A stretch of DNA of 64,000 bases from GCA-003244245 sp035606945 (GCA_035606945.1 DATNDR010000042.1:30390-94389), one strand, 5' to 3'. Counted from the stretch's first letter, positions 1 to 9,190 are shown. Notes: generated by a model from the sequence alone, not told the origin. Program-made: numbers and translations.

Positions 1-147
1 GTCGACGAGGGCGTCCCGGCCAACGTGCTCAGCGCCGCGTTGTACGAACGCTTCAGCTCCCGCCGCGAAGGTGACTACGGCGGCAAGCTGATCGCCGCGA
101 TGCGCAAACAGTTCGGCGGCCACGTCGAACGCCCCACCGGCGAGTAG
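1..147 (+). CDS. gnd: 6-phosphogluconate dehydrogenase, C-terminal end (partial)
   Basis: Frame 1 is open from the window edge to a TAG at 145-147 and encodes 48 residues. It carries the typical C-terminal signature of decarboxylating 6-phosphogluconate dehydrogenase: DEGVPANVLSAALYERFSS, then a YGGKLIAAMRKQFGGH tail. The family oxidises and decarboxylates 6-phosphogluconate to ribulose 5-phosphate in the pentose phosphate pathway. Only the tail is visible, so the start, cofactor domain and subtype (NAD or NADP, short or long form) cannot be judged. Confidence 0.85.
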   Translation, partial: VDEGVPANVLSAALYERFSSRREGDYGGKLIAAMRKQFGGHVERPTGE

Positions 148-193
148 CTCAGGTTCCCTTTCCCACCTTTCCCCGACATGGAAGTTGCGCCGC

Positions 194-640
194 TCAGGTG
201 CGCTGCTGCGGCACCTGGTCAGGATGCGGCACGGCTACGACGCGAAGGCCGTCGATGCCGGCGAAGTCCGCGGGATTGCTGGTGTAGAGGGGTAAGTCAT
301 GGGCGAGGGCCACGGCAGCGATCATTGCATCGTAGGCGCGTGCAGTCGGCTTGCGCCCGGCGCGCCGCAGCGACGCTGCCACCCGACCGAATGCCCTGGC
401 CGCGGACCTGTCGAACGGTAGCGGGTCGAAATCCGCCTCTGCTTGCTGTACCTGTGCCTGCCGGGCGGCCTGCTCCGTCTCTGAGCGTGCGACGAGCGGT
501 CCAACGGAAAGCTCGGCCAGCGTGATGGTCGAGATCAAAGGCTCTTCCGGAAGCGCGCTTGGGTTGGTCAGCCGCGGTAACAAGATGACGGTGTTCGTGT
601 CCAGCAGGGCGCGCCGATGCTGTGACCGTAGTTGGCTCAC
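194..640 (-). CDS. vapC: PIN-domain ribonuclease, VapC-type toxin
   Basis: 148 aa PIN-domain protein. Acidic metal-binding residues are visible in the usual order: D14 in LLDTNTVI, E43 in TLAEL, D104 in ARAYDAMIAA and D125 in TSNPADF. VapC toxins are Mg-dependent RNases that cut tRNA or rRNA when released from their antitoxin. The GTG start at 640 overlaps the stop of the upstream antitoxin gene by 4 nt (GTGA), which implies coupled translation. The 3' end contains a small inverted repeat (CAGGTGC 195-201 and GCACCTG 211-217) that could help terminate. Family assignment is firm; the RNA target is unknown. Confidence 0.85.
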   Translation of the reverse strand: MSQLRSQHRRALLDTNTVILLPRLTNPSALPEEPLISTITLAELSVGPLVARSETEQAARQAQVQQAEADFDPLPFDRSAARAFGRVAASLRRAGRKPTARAYDAMIAAVALAHDLPLYTSNPADFAGIDGLRVVAVPHPDQVPQQRT

Positions 641-873
641 AACGATGGGTTCATGACTGCGTCGATATCGGCCCGGAGTTGTGTCGGGTCGATCGCTGGC
701 ACTTGCCTCCAGCGAGCCAGCAGCGCAGCCGCCTTGAGTGGCGGCCGCAGCAGCGGACGCAGTTCGGCCACCGGCTTGCCAGCGCGGGTCACCGTCACCG
801 TCTCACCACCGGCGACCCGGTCGATCACGTCACCGCCATGATTGCGCAGTTCGCGAATTGTTATTTCGCTCAT
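637..873 (-). CDS. vapB: VapB/Phd-type antitoxin
   Basis: 78 aa. The N-terminus MSEITIRELRNHGGDVIDRV followed by GGETVTVTRAGKPVAELRP is the classic Phd/YefM/VapB antitoxin fold, with a DNA-binding dimerisation domain first. The C-terminal 30 residues would bind and cover the PIN active site. A longer upstream extension of the frame exists, but the ATG at 873 with purine-rich GGTGGCAGGTG just before it matches the family start. It is the first gene of the pair, overlaps vapC by 4 nt, and presumably autoregulates the pair through the divergent-free region 874-1065, where I see no other gene. Confidence 0.85.
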   Translation of the reverse strand: MSEITIRELRNHGGDVIDRVAGGETVTVTRAGKPVAELRPLLRPPLKAAALLARWRQVPAIDPTQLRADIDAVMNPSL

Positions 874-1065
874 CACCTGCCACCGTATCACTTGTGAGAC
901 ACGGTTGCGCCACGCCGGCGTGATCGACGTGCGTGAGCTGCGTCGCGATGCAACGAAGCAGCGCTGTCCGCCACCTGGCGGAAATGCTTGAGACCGCCAG
1001 CGAGTGCCTCCCCTTCCGGGACGGGCCGATCGGGTGGCCACCGGTGTCCATGTGGGCAACCCGGG

Positions 1066-2103
1066 TCAGGTCGTGAGGGCGTTCAGGGCGGTGTCGACGT
1101 CGTCTTCGGTGGAGTAGACGTGGAACGAGACCCTGAGATGGCCCGCGCGGGCCGCTGCCCGGATGCCGGCGGCGGCGAGTTTGCGGTCGGCGCCGGGGAC
1201 GGCGGCTGACACGATCGCGCTGTCACCGTCGGCCAGGTCCAACCCGGCCCGAAACCGGTTGGCCAGCGCCACGTTGTGGGCGTGGATTGGATCGATTCCG
1301 ATCTGTTCGAGGACTTCCAGGGCGGGCGCGGTGCCGATCCAGCTGAACCAGGCGGGCGAGGTGTCCAACCGGCGTGCGCAGCGGGCCAGGCGCAGCGGAA
1401 GTCCGTAGTAGGAGGCGTGGATGTCCTCGCCGGCATACCAGCCGGCGTGCAGCGGGCGCAGCCGATCGCGCAACCGGTCGCTGACGGCGAGGAAGGCACT
1501 GCCCCGAGGCGACATCAACCACTTGTAAGCCCCACACGCCAGCCCGTCGACCGCAGCGGCTGTGACCGGCAGCCAGCCGCAGGCCTGGGTAGCGTCTACG
1601 ACGACCAGCGCGCCGTGGGCTCGGGCCGCGTGCACGATGGCGTCGAGATCGGCGATCTGCCCGGTCGCGGACTGCACCAGGCTGAAGGCGATCACCGTGG
1701 TGCGGCGGTCCACCGCGTCGGCAAGCCTGCCCACCGGGACCGAGCGCACCTCGACGCCTCGGTCGGCGTGGACCATCCAGGGGAACAGCAGCGAGGTGAA
1801 GTCGCCCTCGGCGACCACCACGTGGGCGTGGTCCGGCACGGCGGCCGCCACCAAGCCGATCAGCTCCGAGACCGTTGCGCCGACCGCGACCTGGTCAGGA
1901 CGGACTCCGATCAGGCGCGCGAACAACTCCCGGGAGCGGTCAGTCGACTCGCTCCACGCCTCCCAGCTGCCCCGCCCGCAGTGCCAATCGGACAGCGCTG
2001 ACTGCAACGCGTCCCACGCCGGCTTCGGTGGCAACCCATAACTCGCCGTGTTCAGCCAACCCGGTTGCGCAGACCACAGCACTTGCACATCCCCGATCTC
2101 CAC
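1066..2103 (-). CDS. class V (cysteine desulfurase-like) PLP aminotransferase
   Basis: 345 aa fold-type I PLP enzyme. The Schiff-base lysine is K194 in GAYKWLMSPRG. D170 and Q173 in VVVDATQACG would contact the pyridine nitrogen and O3'. The N-terminal WLNTASYGLPP region and the SxGQI segment resemble the isopenicillin N epimerase / kynureninase-like side of class V rather than true IscS/SufS, because no conserved desulfurase Cys loop is evident. It starts 8 nt after the stop of livF, so it is very probably the last gene of the liv operon. The imported compound may therefore be an amine or amino acid that this enzyme transforms. The substrate is unknown. Confidence 0.8.
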   Translation of the reverse strand: MEIGDVQVLWSAQPGWLNTASYGLPPKPAWDALQSALSDWHCGRGSWEAWSESTDRSRELFARLIGVRPDQVAVGATVSELIGLVAAAVPDHAHVVVAEGDFTSLLFPWMVHADRGVEVRSVPVGRLADAVDRRTTVIAFSLVQSATGQIADLDAIVHAARAHGALVVVDATQACGWLPVTAAAVDGLACGAYKWLMSPRGSAFLAVSDRLRDRLRPLHAGWYAGEDIHASYYGLPLRLARCARRLDTSPAWFSWIGTAPALEVLEQIGIDPIHAHNVALANRFRAGLDLADGDSAIVSAAVPGADRKLAAAGIRAAARAGHLRVSFHVYSTEDDVDTALNALTT

Positions 2104-2111
2104 TCTTCAAG

Positions 2112-2819
2112 CTAACCCAGCCACTCCCCGGGTAAGTAAACGCGCTGGATGCGGGGATCGGCGCGGAGTTGGGGCGACGGGCCGGACAGCGCGATGGTGC
2201 CGGTTTCCAGGACGTAGCCGCGGGCGGAGACCGACAGCGCGGTGTCGACGTCCTGCTCCACCAGCAGGATGGCGGTTCCGGCCGCGGCGATATCCGGCAG
2301 CCTCGCCAGGATCTCGTCCACCACCAGCGGCGCCAACCCCAGCGACAGCTCATCGATCATGATCAGTTTGGGCCGGTTCATCAGACCGCGGGCGATCGCG
2401 CACATCTGCTGCTCGCCGCCGGACAGGGTGCCGGCGACCTGGGACAGCCGCCCGGTCAGCTGCGGGAATAATCCCAGCACCCGGTCCAGGTCGGCGCTGT
2501 GAGTGGCCCAGCCACCGAGCCGGAGGTTGTCGCGCACGGACAGCCCGGCGAACAACCGCCGGCCCTCGGGGACGTGCGCCAACCCGCGCCGGACCACCGC
2601 CTCCACCGGCTGCCCGGTGATGTCGGCGCCGGCAAACCGGATAAGCCCGCCGCGCGCGGCGACCTGCCCGGAGATGCTGCGCAGCAACGTGGTCTTGCCG
2701 GCGCCGTTCGAGCCGACCAGCGCCACGATCTCGCCAGGAGCCACCGCCACGTCGACGCCGTGCAGTACCTCTACCCGCCCGTACCCGGCGGTCAACCCGG
2801 TGACGTCAAGCACCGTCAC
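2112..2819 (-). CDS. livF: LivF-type ABC transporter ATP-binding protein
   Basis: 235 aa ABC ATPase of the branched-chain amino-acid family. Walker A is GSNGAGKTTLL, the signature is LSGGEQQM and Walker B is PKLIMIDELSLGLAP. The tail YLPGEWLG resembles LivF. A longer frame exists upstream, but the GTG at 2819 overlaps the livG stop by 4 nt (GTGA) and places the first strand (VTVLDVTGL) correctly. The product works at the cytoplasmic face as partner of LivG. Fifth gene of a six-gene operon. Confidence 0.9.
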   Translation of the reverse strand: MTVLDVTGLTAGYGRVEVLHGVDVAVAPGEIVALVGSNGAGKTTLLRSISGQVAARGGLIRFAGADITGQPVEAVVRRGLAHVPEGRRLFAGLSVRDNLRLGGWATHSADLDRVLGLFPQLTGRLSQVAGTLSGGEQQMCAIARGLMNRPKLIMIDELSLGLAPLVVDEILARLPDIAAAGTAILLVEQDVDTALSVSARGYVLETGTIALSGPSPQLRADPRIQRVYLPGEWLG

Positions 2820-3568
2820 GACTGGCCGTCCCGCTGCGCATAGCGGGTGCCCAGGTAAGCCTGCACCACCCGCGGATCGGACAGCACCTCCTGCGGGACC
2901 CCGCACGTCAGCACCTCGCCGTGGTGCAGCACGCAGATCTCGTCACTGATCGCTGCGATCGCCTTGATCACGTGTTCCACCGCCAGCACGGTGACACCCT
3001 CGACGTCACGTAACCGCCGGATCAGCTCGATCATGGACTGGATCTCCGCGGCGCGCAGCCCGGCCATCACCTCATCGAGCAGCAGCAGCCGCGGCCGAGC
3101 CGCCAGCGCCCGGGCCAGCTCGAGCCGTCGCGTGTCGCCCACGGACAACTCGGCCGGGCTGCGGGCCGCCAGCCGAGTCAGATCCAGCCGGTCGAGCACG
3201 CCGTCAGCCAGGTCGAACGCCGCCCGCTTGCGCACTCCCCGAGCGGGGCCATACATCGCGGAGATGGCCACGTTCTCCCGCACCGTCATGCCCCGGAACG
3301 GTTTGACGATCTGGAAGGTCCGGGCTACCCCGGCGTGCGCGATCCGCCACGGTGCCGCGCCGGTCACCTCCACGCCGTCAACGAGCACGGTTCCGGCGCT
3401 GGGCCGCAGGTGCCCGGTGATCAGGTTGATGAGGGTGGACTTGCCCGCGCCATTCGGGCCGATCACTCCCAGGATCGTGCCGGGCTGGACGGTGACCGAC
3501 ACCCCCGACAACGCCCGCAGCGCCCCGAACCGGCGGCCCAGGCTGCGGGTCTCCAGAGCAGGAGTCAC
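2816..3568 (-). CDS. livG: LivG-type ABC transporter ATP-binding protein
   Basis: 250 aa ABC ATPase. Walker A is GPNGAGKSTLIN. The LivG-typical segment HAGVARTFQIVKPFRGMTVREN follows, with Walker B as RLLLLDEVMAGL. The ABC signature reads LSVGDTRRLELARAL where LSGGQ is usual, as is frequent in LivG proteins. The start is the GTG at 3568, overlapping the livM stop by 4 nt; the much longer open frame upstream is antisense-type shadow of livM. It provides one half of the ATPase heterodimer with LivF. Confidence 0.9.
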   Translation of the reverse strand: MTPALETRSLGRRFGALRALSGVSVTVQPGTILGVIGPNGAGKSTLINLITGHLRPSAGTVLVDGVEVTGAAPWRIAHAGVARTFQIVKPFRGMTVRENVAISAMYGPARGVRKRAAFDLADGVLDRLDLTRLAARSPAELSVGDTRRLELARALAARPRLLLLDEVMAGLRAAEIQSMIELIRRLRDVEGVTVLAVEHVIKAIAAISDEICVLHHGEVLTCGVPQEVLSDPRVVQAYLGTRYAQRDGQS

Positions 3569-4527
3569 AACCGGTAGGCCCGGATCGTGGCAAGCATCCC
3601 CGATCGGGTCGCCACCCCCGTCAGACCCGACGGGAACAGCAACACGACGATCATGATCACCGCGCCGAGCACCAGGATGTGTTCCTGCGGGTAGTGCTGG
3701 CGCAGGTACTCCGAGACGAACTGCAACCCGACCGCACCGACCAGCGGTCCGAGCACCGTCCCCGCGCCCCCGATCACCACCATCACGATCATGATGACCG
3801 TGATATCTACGTCGAACAGCCGTTGCGGGTAGATGGTGACCTGCTGGAAGGCATACGCCGAACCGACCAGTGCGGTCAGCGCCGCGGAGATCGTCAACGC
3901 CAGCACCTTGGCGCGGGTGGTGTTCACCCCGGCCGCCGCCGCGGCGTCCTCGTCCTGATTGATCGCGCGGAGCCCGTAGCCGAACCGGCTGCGCCCGATC
4001 AGCGCGGCCACCGCGACGGCCAACGCGGCCAGCACGAGAAAGAGCAGGTAGAAGCCGTCGTTGCCGAGCCATGCAGTGCCCCGCCCGCCCACCGTCGGTA
4101 CGGTGATGCCGGCGCCCCCGCCGGTGAGCCGGCCCAGGTTGGTGACCACCTCCCGCATCCCCTCGGCCACCCCCAGCGTGGCGATGGCGAAGTAATGACC
4201 CCGCAGCCGCAGCAGCGGCAGCCCGATCAACGCCGCGAACGCCGCGCAGCCGAGCGCGGCGACCGGCAGCGCCGCCCAGAACGACCAGTTCGCGTGCTCC
4301 ATGAGCACCGCGGTGGCATAACCGCCGATCCCGAAGAAGGCGACCTGGCCGAAGCAGGCGTAGCCGGTCAAGCCGCCGATGATGTTCCACGCCTGGGCCA
4401 GCGCTACGAACATCAGCACAGCGGTCACCACCCGGACCTGCCCGGTGTAGAGCTGGCTGGGCAGCACGATCATCCCGACGAGCACCACAGCGCCGGCCAA
4501 GCCCCACGCCACCGCCGAGCGGCTCAC
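3565..4527 (-). CDS. livM: LivM-type ABC transporter permease
   Basis: 320 aa polytopic membrane protein with about ten hydrophobic segments. It has the LivM/LivH-type loop NIIGGLTGYACFGQVAFFGIGGYATA and the EAA-like cytoplasmic loop RSRFGYGLRAINQDEDAAAAAGVN that contacts the ATPases. The GTG at 4527 (VSRSAVAW) is chosen because it overlaps the livH stop by 4 nt and begins directly before the first membrane helix. It forms the translocation channel with LivH. Confidence 0.9.
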   Translation of the reverse strand: MSRSAVAWGLAGAVVLVGMIVLPSQLYTGQVRVVTAVLMFVALAQAWNIIGGLTGYACFGQVAFFGIGGYATAVLMEHANWSFWAALPVAALGCAAFAALIGLPLLRLRGHYFAIATLGVAEGMREVVTNLGRLTGGGAGITVPTVGGRGTAWLGNDGFYLLFLVLAALAVAVAALIGRSRFGYGLRAINQDEDAAAAAGVNTTRAKVLALTISAALTALVGSAYAFQQVTIYPQRLFDVDITVIMIVMVVIGGAGTVLGPLVGAVGLQFVSEYLRQHYPQEHILVLGAVIMIVVLLFPSGLTGVATRSGMLATIRAYRL

Positions 4528-5426
4528 GTCGCCTCCACCCGGGCCTCGTAGAACGCCCGCCCGGCCAGCCCGGCCGGGCGCACGATCAGCACCCCGACCA
4601 GCACGGCGAAGGCCACCGCGTTCACCCACGTCCCGGGCAGGTATTGGCCGGCCCAGGCCTGCACCACGCCGAGCACCAACCCGCCCAGCAGCGCCCCATA
4701 CATGTTGCCCAACCCGCCGAGCACCGAGATCACGAAGCTGAGCAGCGTGAACCGAGCCGCATCCGGCGGGCTGAACGTGCCGACCAGGCCCACCAAGGCG
4801 CCGGCCGCGCCGGCCAGTGCCGCGGCGATGCCCGCGGTCAGCGCGTAGACGTGGCGGGCGTTGATACCCATCAGCCGGGCCGCGGTGCGGTCCATCCCGG
4901 TGGCCAGAATGGCCAGGCCGGTACGGCTGCGCTGGGTGAACACCACCAGGGCCGCGGTGGCCAGCACGGCTACCACGAAGGCGAGCAGCCGCCCGTAGGG
5001 CACCCGCACGTCAGCGAGGCCGAAGGACTGCAATGTGAAAGCCTGGGACGCGTACGGCGTCGCGATGGAGCGGTAGTCGGCGCTGAACACCACCGCCATG
5101 CCCTGCACCAGCACCAACTGCAACCCGAACGTCAACAGCAGGGTCAGGAAGATCGGCGCGTTGACGATCTGGTTGACCAGCAACCGCTGCACCACGTACC
5201 CGACGCCGAACATCACCAGGCCACCGGTCACCGCGCCGATCAGCGGGTCCAGCCCCCAGGCGGCGTGCAGTTCCCACGCGATGTACGCGCCGAGCAGCAC
5301 GTAACCACCGTGGGCCAGGTTGATGACGTTCATCACGCCCCATACCAGAGAGAACCCGACCGCGATCATCGCCAGCAGCCCGCCTTGCAGCAGCCCGTAG
5401 ACGGTGGCCTGGGCCAGCGCGCTCAT
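4524..5426 (-). CDS. livH: LivH-type ABC transporter permease
   Basis: 300 aa membrane permease. The family hallmark VMNVINLAHGGYVLLGAYIAW lies near residues 31-51, and the coupling loop RSRTGLAILATGMDRTAARLMGIN near residues 166-189. The ATG at 5426 overlaps the livK stop by 4 nt (ATGA). All five transport genes are coupled in this way, which points to strictly coordinated synthesis of the complex. Confidence 0.9.
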   Translation of the reverse strand: MSALAQATVYGLLQGGLLAMIAVGFSLVWGVMNVINLAHGGYVLLGAYIAWELHAAWGLDPLIGAVTGGLVMFGVGYVVQRLLVNQIVNAPIFLTLLLTFGLQLVLVQGMAVVFSADYRSIATPYASQAFTLQSFGLADVRVPYGRLLAFVVAVLATAALVVFTQRSRTGLAILATGMDRTAARLMGINARHVYALTAGIAAALAGAAGALVGLVGTFSPPDAARFTLLSFVISVLGGLGNMYGALLGGLVLGVVQAWAGQYLPGTWVNAVAFAVLVGVLIVRPAGLAGRAFYEARVEAT

Positions 5427-6640
5427 CCGCCGGCGCCCGGCCAGATCAGTCGACCGGCGGCCTGGTCGGCAGGCCAGACGGTGACCAGCTTGCCGTTCTG
5501 GATCTGGATTACGGACATCGGTTTGGTGACGTTCTCGCCGCGGTCGTTGAACTTCAGCGGTCCGAAAAACGACTGCTCGTCCAGTTGCGCCAGGGCGTCT
5601 CGGACCTTGCCGGGATCGGTGGAGCCGGCCTTGCGCACCGCGAGCACCATCGCCAGGCAGGCGGCGGTGGCCTCGGCGTTGTGGTACTCCGGGTCCTGGC
5701 CGAACGCAGCTCGAAAGCCGTTGCGGTAGTCCGTGGCGGTACCGAAAAACCCGTCCGAGCCCTTGACCTCGGGCACCCACTGGCTGGAGCTGAGCACGCC
5801 GTTAGCCTTGGTGCCCAGCGTCGTGACGAAGTCCGGGGTCGGCGGTGCGACGGTCTCGGCGAAGCCCCCGGCCGGCGTCACGCCCAGCTCAGCGGCCTGC
5901 TTGATGATCGCGATTCCTTCCGCCAGATGCACCGAGCCGATGATCACATCCGGTTTGCTTGACTTGATTCTGGTCAACGCGCTGGACACGTCGGTGGCGC
6001 CGGCGGGGAACTGCTGAGTGGGCAACACGGAGAAACCCAGACTCCTGGCGCGGGCTTCACCAGCCGCGGCGACCGTCTTGGAGAACCCGTCGTCGGCGGA
6101 CAGGAACACCATGCTCCGCGGCTTGGGCGTGGCGAGCTCGTTGATCGCGTTGACGATGGACACCGCGTACACCGACGCCGGTGACAGCACCGCGAAGGTG
6201 CGCCGGTACCCGCGGTCGAACAGCTTGTCGTCCGCGCCGGAGCTGTCCACCATCACCTGGCCGTTGCGCTCGATCACCGCCATGGCCGCACCCGTGGTGG
6301 CCGAGCCGTACGGGCCCAGGATCAGGTGGTAGCCCTTGTCGTTGAACTGGTCCACCAGCTGACCGGCGGTGTCGGGCTGGGACTGGTCATCCTGGTAGTC
6401 GATGTGCAGCCGCAGCGTCCGGCCGCCGACGGGAACGCCGCCCTTGGCGTTGACCGTGCTGACGCAGTAGTCGTAGCCCTGCTGGGTCAGCTTGCCTTCC
6501 TTTTCCAGGGCACCGCTCAACGACATCGACGCGCCCAGGTTCACGGTGTCACCGGTCTGGTTCTGCGTGCCCTTCGAGGCACAGCCGGCAAGCACCAGCG
6601 CGAGCGCCGCACCGGCCGCCAGGACGCGAACACCCGTCAC
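5423..6640 (-). CDS. livK: LivK-type substrate-binding lipoprotein
   Basis: 405 aa periplasmic-binding-protein type I (Leu/Ile/Val family). The signal peptide ends in a lipobox LVLAGC, so the mature protein should be anchored to the outer face of the membrane by Cys acylation. The family pattern VNLGASMSLSGALEKEGK, then LILGPYGSATTGAA, is clear. The GTG at 6640 gives a compact signal peptide; the frame stays open upstream but without signal-like sequence. First transport gene of the liv operon, only 20 bp after the beta-lactamase-like gene. Ligand not predictable: relatives bind amino acids, amides, urea or aromatic acids. Confidence 0.85.
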   Translation of the reverse strand: MTGVRVLAAGAALALVLAGCASKGTQNQTGDTVNLGASMSLSGALEKEGKLTQQGYDYCVSTVNAKGGVPVGGRTLRLHIDYQDDQSQPDTAGQLVDQFNDKGYHLILGPYGSATTGAAMAVIERNGQVMVDSSGADDKLFDRGYRRTFAVLSPASVYAVSIVNAINELATPKPRSMVFLSADDGFSKTVAAAGEARARSLGFSVLPTQQFPAGATDVSSALTRIKSSKPDVIIGSVHLAEGIAIIKQAAELGVTPAGGFAETVAPPTPDFVTTLGTKANGVLSSSQWVPEVKGSDGFFGTATDYRNGFRAAFGQDPEYHNAEATAACLAMVLAVRKAGSTDPGKVRDALAQLDEQSFFGPLKFNDRGENVTKPMSVIQIQNGKLVTVWPADQAAGRLIWPGAGG

Positions 6641-6660
6641 CCCGTGAGCATAAGGCCGGG

Positions 6661-7578
6661 CTATGACGTTGCTGGGACACTGTTCGGCTGCACCAAGCCC
6701 ACCAGCGCGCCGGCGGCGGCGGTGACCGCGCCGGGCAACGTGGCGTACGAATTCGCCGGTGCGGCAGCCAGCACGACGACGACGTAACGCCGGTCCGATC
6801 CAACCAGGCCGGTGCTGTTCATCACTGCCTGGGAACCGCTGGTTCCCCAACCCTGCTTGATCGCCCAGCTGGTATTCGGCATCCCGTCCGGAATCCCGAA
6901 GTACTGATTGAAACCATCCGCGGCAACCTTCGGGGTATTCGACAGCGCACCGAGGATTAAATCCTGGTGGAATTCAGGTAATTGATCGGTGATGTACCGG
7001 TAAACAGTCACCGTATCCTGCGGGGTGATCATTGTGTCGCCCCACTCACCGGGATCATCGGGCGCCCGGGTGCCGGTGAGTCCGAGCAGGCTCACCATTC
7101 TGGTCACGATGGCGGGACCACCGCCGGCCGTCCACAAGTTGCTGGCGATCTGGTCATCGCTGTCGGCGAGCATCTGGTGCAGCTGCTGCTGCGTGCCCGG
7201 ATCCAGCGTCGTCCCCTTGTCCCCGGCCAGCACGTCCAGTGCGATCAGCAACTTGACCACCGACATGGACGCCACTGGCCGATCGGCGTCCTGGCTGGTC
7301 AGCACGCTGCCGGTGACGCGGTCGAAGACCTCGTAGCCGATCTGCGCATCGGGCAGGACCGCTTGCGTCGCCTGCTTCACCCGCGCCGCCACGGCGGCCT
7401 GGTCAACGACAACGGGCTCGTCGGCAACCGACGCCGGCGGGCTGGTCACCGAGATGCTGCGGGGTGCGACCACCGCGGCCGGATGATGAACGGGCTTCGG
7501 TCCGACCGCCGCCGACGCCAGGCCGGCGCCGGTAATGCACAGTAGCGCCGTCGTGACCGGTATCAAAAGGCGTCGCAT
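6661..7578 (-). CDS. exported class A beta-lactamase-fold serine hydrolase
   Basis: 305 aa with an N-terminal export signal (LLIPVTTALLCITGAGLASA, cleavage likely near residue 23). The penicillin-recognising fold motifs are present: S106-V-V-K109 (SxxK), S140-D-D (in place of SDN) and KQGWG late in the protein (in place of KTG). Such divergent members are often D,D-peptidase-like or catalytically weak, and resistance should not be assumed. The gene lies 135 bp after the ligase gene and 20 bp before livK, so it may be transcribed with the liv operon. Confidence 0.75.
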   Translation of the reverse strand: MRRLLIPVTTALLCITGAGLASAAVGPKPVHHPAAVVAPRSISVTSPPASVADEPVVVDQAAVAARVKQATQAVLPDAQIGYEVFDRVTGSVLTSQDADRPVASMSVVKLLIALDVLAGDKGTTLDPGTQQQLHQMLADSDDQIASNLWTAGGGPAIVTRMVSLLGLTGTRAPDDPGEWGDTMITPQDTVTVYRYITDQLPEFHQDLILGALSNTPKVAADGFNQYFGIPDGMPNTSWAIKQGWGTSGSQAVMNSTGLVGSDRRYVVVVLAAAPANSYATLPGAVTAAAGALVGLVQPNSVPATS

Positions 7579-7713
7579 GCCCGATACGTCGCCGCCGCGG
7601 CGGCTGTTCTTACCGCTTTCGCAGGGTTCCCGGCGAATTCACAGGAAAACTACAGCTCACTTCGAGGAATCTCGCTGACCGCGAAAATGTGCATACTAAG
7701 AGTAGCCCGGCAG

Positions 7714-9180
7714 TTAGCGGGAGTACCGGTGCTTCACGCCGGGCGGGAAGTATTCCGGATCAGCATTGGCATGCAGGGTTACCCGCGGAAGCTGGCATTG
7801 CGGCGGCGTGTAGTGGGCGAACTCACTGTTGAGCCGGCGAAGCTGCGCGACGATCGACTGCGCTACCGCATCCCTGATCTGCTCGCTGCCCGCCACTCCT
7901 GGAGCCAACTCGACGGCAATCGCGAGGTAGCGGTCGCGGTCGGCGTCCTCCCTGGACTCCATGACGAACTTCCCGGTGACCCAGGCCGCGATCGCCGGCT
8001 GCTCCAAGCCCACCGTAACGTTCTCCGGGTAGATGTTCGCGCCGTAGTACGACACCGCGAACTGCGAGCGCCCGAATACGTGCACGAACGGTAGCTCCCG
8101 GATACGCAGCTGGTGGCGGGGCTCGAACTCGGCGATCGGGTCGAAGCCGTGGTCGGCGAGGAAAGCGAGCATGCCGTCGAACGGCGTGAGACCGCCGGTG
8201 TCGGCAATGTGGTAGCGGATCAGCGGGATCCCGTTGTCGCCGGTGAACAGCAGCGTGCTGCCCTGCGTTTCGAACAGCCGGCTGCGCGGGTCGTACTGGG
8301 CGAGGGTAGGCAGCCGCGACTGGCCGAACAGCTCCCGGGCGGCGTCCGGATGCTGCGCCAGGTAGCGGCGGATGCAGACCGACAGCGGCGTCTCGGTGGC
8401 CAGCACACCCGCATCGGCGGTGCCGTACAGCGACGCCGAGTCGAAGCACGGGTTGCTACCTCCGGCCCGCTGGCCCATCAGCGTGCGCCACTCCTCGCTG
8501 AACACCTCACCGGCCAGCACCAGCTTGACGTGGTATTCCGGCCATGGCACGCCTCTGGCCAGCCCGGTGTCGACGACGCCCTTGAGAAACGGCGGGTAGC
8601 CGAGCAGCACCACCTGCTCGAACTGCGGAGCGAGCGCGGTGATCACCCGCAGGATCTCCTCGACGTCACCGCCCGGGGTGATCACCGTGATCGGGTAACC
8701 CTTGGCCGCCAGGTGCCGGCAGCAGCTTGCGGTGTACATCCCGCCGACCCAGGTGCCGAGCGCGAAGCAGACCACGGCCAGGGTCGGCCGCTGATCGGCT
8801 GCGAAGCTGTCGTGGAAGACCTGCTCGAACCGGGTGGCCACGGCGAACTCGTCGGCGACCGACCGCGGCCAGAAGGTGGGCTCTCCGGTGGAGCCGGAGG
8901 ACACCGCGATCATGTCGCAGCCCGTCAGCTCCCCCCCGCGGCACAGCTGCGCGAGCGGGTACCGGCGCAGGTAGTTGTCCTTGGTCAGCAGCGGCAGCGC
9001 CCGGAAATCGTCGACGCCCCGCACGGCCGCCGGGTCGATGCCGTGCTCAGCGAGAAACGCCCGGTAGGCGGGCACCGTCGCAGCTACCGATTCGAACAAC
9101 CGCAGCGCACGCCGCTCAGCGTCCCCCGGCGCCGGCCGACCAAGCACCACATCCAGCGCACTCTCCAGAAACCCTTCCAC
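7714..9180 (-). CDS. PaaK-like AMP-forming acyl-CoA ligase/adenylating enzyme
   Basis: 488 aa adenylate-forming enzyme of the phenylacetate-CoA ligase branch. The phosphate-binding loop is SSGSTGEPT at residues 94-102. The acyl/AMP motif is SLYGTADAG, and a FTGDNGIPLIRYHIADTG segment resembles the PaaK A7/A8 region. It would activate a carboxylic acid with ATP and pass it to CoA or another acceptor. GTG start at 9180 with GGGAGGAGGG immediately upstream. A large inverted repeat (family A) separates it from the divergent PPOX gene. The 135 nt up to the next gene hold no clear terminator. Substrate unknown. Confidence 0.75.
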   Translation of the reverse strand: MEGFLESALDVVLGRPAPGDAERRALRLFESVAATVPAYRAFLAEHGIDPAAVRGVDDFRALPLLTKDNYLRRYPLAQLCRGGELTGCDMIAVSSGSTGEPTFWPRSVADEFAVATRFEQVFHDSFAADQRPTLAVVCFALGTWVGGMYTASCCRHLAAKGYPITVITPGGDVEEILRVITALAPQFEQVVLLGYPPFLKGVVDTGLARGVPWPEYHVKLVLAGEVFSEEWRTLMGQRAGGSNPCFDSASLYGTADAGVLATETPLSVCIRRYLAQHPDAARELFGQSRLPTLAQYDPRSRLFETQGSTLLFTGDNGIPLIRYHIADTGGLTPFDGMLAFLADHGFDPIAEFEPRHQLRIRELPFVHVFGRSQFAVSYYGANIYPENVTVGLEQPAIAAWVTGKFVMESREDADRDRYLAIAVELAPGVAGSEQIRDAVAQSIVAQLRRLNSEFAHYTPPQCQLPRVTLHANADPEYFPPGVKHRYSR

Positions 9181-9190
9181 GTCCCTCCTC

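Noticed and set aside
3679..5729. long plus-strand open frames opposite the permease genes
   Set aside because: Shadows of livM and livH; the minus-strand genes are coupled by 4-nt overlaps and have full family motifs.
6661..7578. beta-lactam resistance gene
   Set aside because: The fold is right, but the SDN and KTG motifs are altered (SDD, KQG), so hydrolysis of beta-lactams cannot be claimed.
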